5,413 nt of DNA from an uncultured Campylobacter sp. (GTDB lineage: Bacteria; Campylobacterota; Campylobacteria; Campylobacterales; Campylobacteraceae), in assembly GCF_937890585.1 (NCBI RefSeq), contig NZ_CALACG010000070.1:1-5413 (forward strand), given 5' to 3'. This document shows, in pieces, positions 1-5,413 of the stretch. The notes under the pieces are model-generated. The model was not told where the DNA came from, made no database searches, and worked only from the letters and a program-made list of their open reading frames with translations. The first letter of the stretch is position 1. Every line of letters begins with the position of its first letter. A program made the position numbers and the translations under genes.

Positions 1-365
1 ACTCAAGATACCGCCTCCACTCACAGCTAAATAACTCCGTGATCAGAAACTACGCCAAGCTGAGCGCAAGAGAGCCAATGCTAATAAACGTAAATGAAGC
101 TAAGCAAAAGGCATCGCAACTGGCGACGTAGTGAGAGTATTTAACGATAGGGATGAAATTTAGTTTACGCGCTAGTCACCGACATCATCCCAGAGCATGT
201 TATAGCTATCTGCGAGGGCGCATGGCATGATCCTGAAGTGCTAGGCGAAAATTCTAGCTCGCGACAAAGCCACAACTAGCATCGCTCAAAGTAGCTGCGG
301 ATACAGGGTCTTAGCTGGTCGTGAAAAATAAAGGAGAGATCAAGCTGGTCGCTGTAAATTTCTAA
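1..365 (+). pseudogene. Degraded 3' end of a TorA/BisC-type molybdopterin oxidoreductase gene (5' part outside window)
   Basis: The remnant encodes the C-terminal molybdopterin-dinucleotide-binding region of the TMAO/DMSO/biotin-sulfoxide reductase family, periplasmic enzymes that reduce N- or S-oxides in anaerobic respiration. Family-like pieces lie in different plus frames. RYRLHSQLNNSVIRNYAKLS with REPMLIN runs from about base 6 to 109. GIATGDVVRVFNDR runs from 110 to 151. ALVTDIIPEHVIAICEGAWH with DPEVLGE runs from 169 to 249. DKATTSIAQSSCGY runs from 263 to 304. VVKNKGEIKLVAVNF ends at TAA 363-365. The frame changes near 109 and 158 fit single-base losses. About ten codons expected after DPEVLGE (the Cys/His-containing stretch) are missing near 250, and a further shift lies near 312-317. 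In-frame stops occur at 129 and 161. The product cannot be functional. Which substrate subfamily it came from cannot be decided from this end alone. Confidence 0.85.
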
Positions 366-403
366 ATTTAGCCCTTGCTTGGGAGCTAAATTTGACTTGT
401 TTT
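364..403. terminator. Hairpin between convergent genes, possible rho-independent terminator
   Basis: AAATTTAGC at 364-372 pairs perfectly with GCTAAATTT at 385-393. With a bulged A384 the stem can extend by a few pairs (CC with GG), leaving a small loop. On the plus strand a T-rich stretch (CTTGTTTT, 396-403) follows, as expected for a terminator of the now-broken oxidoreductase gene. On the minus strand the hairpin lies 46 bp past the aroC stop but lacks a clear T run, so bidirectional use is uncertain. The stem shares two bases with the pseudogene stop codon. The arms also match a word that is very common in this genome, which weakens the call. Confidence 0.4.
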
Positions 404-438
404 CAACTCGATGCTTGACTGAAATTTAGTAAATAAAT

Positions 439-1506
<1,068 letters not shown>

Positions 1507-1512
1507 AATTTA

Positions 1513-1516
1513 TCCT
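1513..1516 (-). promoter_or_regulatory. aroC ribosome binding site overlapping the rnc stop codon
   Basis: On the minus strand the junction reads AAATAGGATAAATTTTG. AGGA (1516-1513) lies six bases before the TTG start of aroC, and its first two bases are the last two bases of the rnc TAG stop (1517-1515). This supports the TTG start, because there is no ATG or GTG nearby. It also suggests that ribosomes finishing rnc help initiate aroC. Confidence 0.65.
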
Positions 1517-2186
1517 ATTTTTTGATTTTTTCTAGTGCGATTTTTGCTGCGAGCTGTTGGGCTTGCTTTTTGGAGCTTCCAACGGCACGTGAAATTTCTT
1601 TGCCATTTAGCAGTAGAGCTATCTCAAATTCTTTCTTGTGATCAGGGCCAAAAGAGCCGATGAGCTCGTAGCTTGGCATGACGCCAAGGTTTGCTTGAGT
1701 GACCTCTTGAAGGGCTGTTTTGTAGTCTTTTTCAAGGTGCGCAAAGTCGATCTTTGGGTAGCAAAGCTCAAGCAGCGTGATAGAAATTTCTCGCACTTTA
1801 TCAAGTCCAGCCTCAAGGTAGATAGCCCCCATCACCGCCTCAAATGCATCGCTTAAAATGCTATCTTTCTCTCTGCCGCCGTTATTTTCCTCAGCTTGGC
1901 TAAGTCTTAAAAACTCGCCCATATTTAGCCGTCTAGCCATATTTGCAAAGCTTTTTTCATTTACAAGAGCGGCACGAAGTTTGCTCATGTCGCCCTCTGC
2001 GATCTTGCTAAATTTCTTAAAAAGATACTCAGCCACTAGTAGATCCATCACCGCATCGCCCAAAAACTCGAGCCTCTCGTTATTTAACGCCTGCTTGGTG
2101 CTCTTGTGCGTTAGCGCCTCTTCTAAAAGCTCACTTTGCTTAAATTTATACCCAAGACTACGTTCAAATTCTTCTAAATTTTTCAT
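1515..2186 (-). CDS. rnc: Ribonuclease III
   Basis: RNase III is a cytoplasmic, dimeric, Mg2+-dependent endonuclease that cuts double-stranded RNA in rRNA precursors, some mRNAs and sRNA duplexes. The 223-residue length is typical for the bacterial minimal form. The nuclease domain fills about residues 1-135. The signature NERLEFLGD (36-44) supplies E40 and D44, and [13 protein letters not shown] (111-123) supplies D113 and E116, which completes the acidic metal-binding set. A double-stranded-RNA-binding domain covers about 153-222, ending with the basic-helix motif [11 protein letters not shown] (K206, K207). The start ATG (2186-2184) overlaps the rnhA TGA in an ATGA arrangement, so translation is probably coupled. 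The stop codon overlaps the aroC ribosome binding site. Nothing suggests damage or transfer. Confidence 0.97.
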   Translation of the reverse strand: MKNLEEFERSLGYKFKQSELLEEALTHKSTKQALNNERLEFLGDAVMDLLVAEYLFKKFSKIAEGDMSKLRAALVNEKSFANMARRLNMGEFLRLSQAEENNGGREKDSILSDAFEAVMGAIYLEAGLDKVREISITLLELCYPKIDFAHLEKDYKTALQEVTQANLGVMPSYELIGSFGPDHKKEFEIALLLNGKEISRAVGSSKKQAQQLAAKIALEKIKK

Positions 2187-2617
2187 ATCTTATTCTCATC
2201 TTTTATTCTTAATGCCTCGTCTCTTGCCATCTGGTCGCACTCCTCGTTTTCAGGGTGTCCAGCGTGCCCCTTAACCCAGCTAGCCACGACTTTATGTGGC
2301 TTTGAAATTTCTAAATACTCCTGCCAAAGCTCGACATTTTTTACATTTTTGAAATTTCTCTTTTGCCAGTTTGCAAGCCACTCGTTTATGCTATTTACCA
2401 CGTATGAGCTATCAGTAAAGAGTCTCACCTCGCAGGGCTCTTTTAGCGCTTTTAGCCCCATTATCGCAGCTTTTAGCTCCATTTGGTTGTTTGTTGTAAA
2501 GGCCTCGCCGCCACTCTCTTTTTTCTGCGCTTCGTTAAATCTCAATATATAAGCCCAGCCGCCAGCTCCAGGGTTTCCAAGGCACGAGCCGTCACTAAAA
2601 AGTGTTACTATCTTCAC
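2183..2617 (-). CDS. rnhA: Ribonuclease HI
   Basis: RNase HI hydrolyses the RNA strand of RNA:DNA hybrids, removing R-loops, primers and misincorporated ribonucleotide tracts. In the 144-residue form the catalytic residues are D9 ([14 protein letters not shown]), E47 (NNQMELKA), D69 (FTDSS) and D128 ([10 protein letters not shown]), with the His of [15 protein letters not shown] at 118. All match the E. coli set D10/E48/D70/D134/H124. I chose the GTG at 2617 because the protein then begins just before the first beta strand ([11 protein letters not shown]), as in other RnhA proteins including, from memory, C. jejuni. A GTG at 2653 would add twelve residues with no family counterpart, lying inside the upstream gene, and its AGGA is only one base from the start. 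Neither start has a good Shine-Dalgarno. The gene overlaps the upstream gene by 23 bp (59 bp with the longer start) and rnc by 4 bp. Function is near certain, but the start is not. Confidence 0.93.
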   Translation of the reverse strand: MKIVTLFSDGSCLGNPGAGGWAYILRFNEAQKKESGGEAFTTNNQMELKAAIMGLKALKEPCEVRLFTDSSYVVNSINEWLANWQKRNFKNVKNVELWQEYLEISKPHKVVASWVKGHAGHPENEECDQMARDEALRIKDENKI

Positions 2618-3620
2618 TTGATTTTTCTGTGATGTGGGATAAAATTTTGACACTTCCTAGCTCGTGACAGACCGGACAGCGGTAAAAGTGCATAGGAAAT
2701 GAGTTTTTGCAGTTTTTGCAAACGTAGTTAAAGCTTAGCCCAGCCGCGTCAAATTTAGCGTCCTTTAGCCTTTTTATGGCATTTAGCTCAAAGCCGTAAA
2801 TTTCACATGGCTCATCTATATCGCCCTTTGCGTAAAAGAGGGATTTGTATTTTGGATCGCTTAAATTTATAGGAGTTTTTAGGTTGTAAAGCAGGTCTAG
2901 CACATCTTCAAATTTGGCAAAATCTTTTAAATTTTCTAAATTTTCATTGTGTCTTATAAAAAGTGCTAAGATCATACGTTTTAAAAGCTCAAAATTTTGG
3001 CTAAGGTGCGAGAGAATTTCTACCTTTTCGCTAAAGCTTAAATTTCTATCATCAAGCGTGCTGATCGCCTTTATATAGGCCTTTTGATCTTTCACATTTG
3101 TCCCAAGCTCTTCAAGAGAATTTAGTGCATAAAGCGCTTCTTTATAGTTTTTAAGCTTCTCATCTATCATCGTTAAAAAGCGCAGTGCGAGGACGTTTCT
3201 AGGGCTTAGCTCGAGCGCTTTTTCAAAGATTTCGCTAGCTTTTTTTAAAAATCCAGCCTTAAAATATACCTCTCCAAGCTCGTTTAGGATAAATTCTTTC
3301 TCGTTTTTATCTTTTACCTTTTCAAGTGCGATGAGATAGACGCCGATTGATTTTTCAAAGTCGCCATTTTTAGCGAAGGTCTGACCTAGCATGCTAAGGC
3401 TTGGTATATCTACTTCTGGACTTTTTAGCATCTGCTTGTGCTCGTCGCTTATGCCATCTTTGCTGTCAAATTTCTTGATAAATTTCTCGATGCGTTTTTT
3501 CTCATCTTTGCTAGAAAATATGCCCCAAGCATAGCTTAAAGCGGCGATCATCAAGATGATACTAAATAGAATAATAAGGCTAAATATCGGATCTCTGTGC
3601 CCAATGAAAAAAATATCCAC
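2595..3620 (-). CDS. Membrane-anchored TPR protein with C-terminal CxxC...CxxC motif, LapB/YciM-like architecture
   Basis: This is a 341-residue protein. One N-terminal transmembrane helix (about 11-33, PIFSLIILFSIILMIAALSY and following) is followed by basic residues (KKRIEKFIKK, 41-50), so the rest is predicted cytoplasmic. TPR-like helix pairs occupy about 73-104, 108-140 (the clearest, LGEVYFKAGFLKKASEIFEK) and 141-173, with further helical repeats to about 245. The C-terminus has C301, C304, C315 and C318 in CKNCKNSFPMHFYRCPVC, a rubredoxin-like metal-binding knuckle. The same order and cysteine spacing occur in E. coli LapB (YciM, about 389 residues), which binds the FtsH protease to control LpxC and lipid A synthesis. 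An equivalent role here is inference. The likely C. jejuni counterpart (Cj1637c) has, as I recall, been labelled a periplasmic protein, which the charge pattern does not favour. The GTG start at 3620 keeps the whole anchor; the first internal ATG (residue 24) would cut it. It is the first gene of the minus-strand unit. Its Shine-Dalgarno is weak. Confidence 0.85.
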   Translation of the reverse strand: MDIFFIGHRDPIFSLIILFSIILMIAALSYAWGIFSSKDEKKRIEKFIKKFDSKDGISDEHKQMLKSPEVDIPSLSMLGQTFAKNGDFEKSIGVYLIALEKVKDKNEKEFILNELGEVYFKAGFLKKASEIFEKALELSPRNVLALRFLTMIDEKLKNYKEALYALNSLEELGTNVKDQKAYIKAISTLDDRNLSFSEKVEILSHLSQNFELLKRMILALFIRHNENLENLKDFAKFEDVLDLLYNLKTPINLSDPKYKSLFYAKGDIDEPCEIYGFELNAIKRLKDAKFDAAGLSFNYVCKNCKNSFPMHFYRCPVCHELGSVKILSHITEKSSEDSNTF

Positions 3621-3650
3621 GCTAACACTTTGTAATAAAATTTTACTTTA

Positions 3651-3656
3651 ATTATA
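3651..3656 (-). promoter_or_regulatory. Candidate -10 box for the TPR-rnhA-rnc-aroC unit
   Basis: TATAAT is read on the minus strand (plus-strand ATTATA) within an AT-rich stretch, as in Campylobacter sigma-70 promoters, which often lack a recognisable -35. Transcription would start near 3644, leaving a leader of about 24 bases before the GTG at 3620. It is the only upstream gap available to drive the four tightly packed genes. Confidence 0.45.
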
Positions 3657-3657
3657 A

Positions 3658-5413
<1,756 letters not shown>

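Noticed and set aside
1..365. Disruptions in the oxidoreductase remnant as sequencing errors
   Set aside because: One or two homopolymer errors are possible, but four disruptions including the loss of about ten codons fit real decay better. All the other genes in the window are clean.
366..438. Possible small gene or RNA between the remnant and aroC
   Set aside because: Apart from the hairpin, no frame with a plausible start and ribosome binding site and no tRNA-like fold is visible.
1858..2274. 138-codon open frame on the plus strand
   Set aside because: It is antisense to rnc and the end of rnhA, has low-complexity Ser/Leu-rich sequence, and shows no recognisable domain.
2349..2552. 67-codon open frame on the plus strand
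   Set aside because: It is antisense to rnhA, with no family features.

Overview
This window looks like ordinary chromosomal DNA from a Campylobacter, most likely the C. concisus group. I infer this from the moderately AT-rich, AAATTT-dense sequence, the protein sequences, and the gene order aroC - rnc - rnhA - TPR/zinc protein | dnaG. As I recall it, C. jejuni has the same order (Cj1634c to Cj1638). The species is not certain.

Layout. Bases 1-365 (+) hold the decayed C-terminal end of a TMAO/biotin-sulfoxide reductase-type molybdoenzyme gene. It is broken by several frameshifts and a small deletion and runs off the left edge. A short hairpin at 364-393 follows, between this remnant and the convergent gene aroC. 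Bases 439-3620 carry a tightly packed four-gene unit on the minus strand. In transcription order it is a membrane-anchored TPR protein with a C-terminal four-cysteine motif (LapB/YciM-like architecture), rnhA (RNase HI), rnc (RNase III) and aroC (chorismate synthase). Neighbouring genes overlap or lie 8 bp apart, and three of the four use GTG or TTG starts. A gap of about 60 bp (3621-3681) separates this unit from dnaG (primase) on the plus strand, which runs off the right edge without its stop codon. The gap contains two divergent TATAAT boxes, and dnaG may have a leaderless or nearly leaderless transcript.

How the genes relate. DnaG makes RNA primers, and RNase HI, encoded divergently from it, degrades RNA in RNA:DNA hybrids. 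RNase III processes double-stranded RNA, including rRNA precursors. AroC completes the shikimate pathway. The LapB-like protein suggests an envelope or proteolysis-control role that has not been shown here. I see no mobile element, CRISPR array, RNA gene or novel defence-type system. The points most worth a second look are the molybdoenzyme wreck, the LapB-like protein and the compact divergent promoter region.
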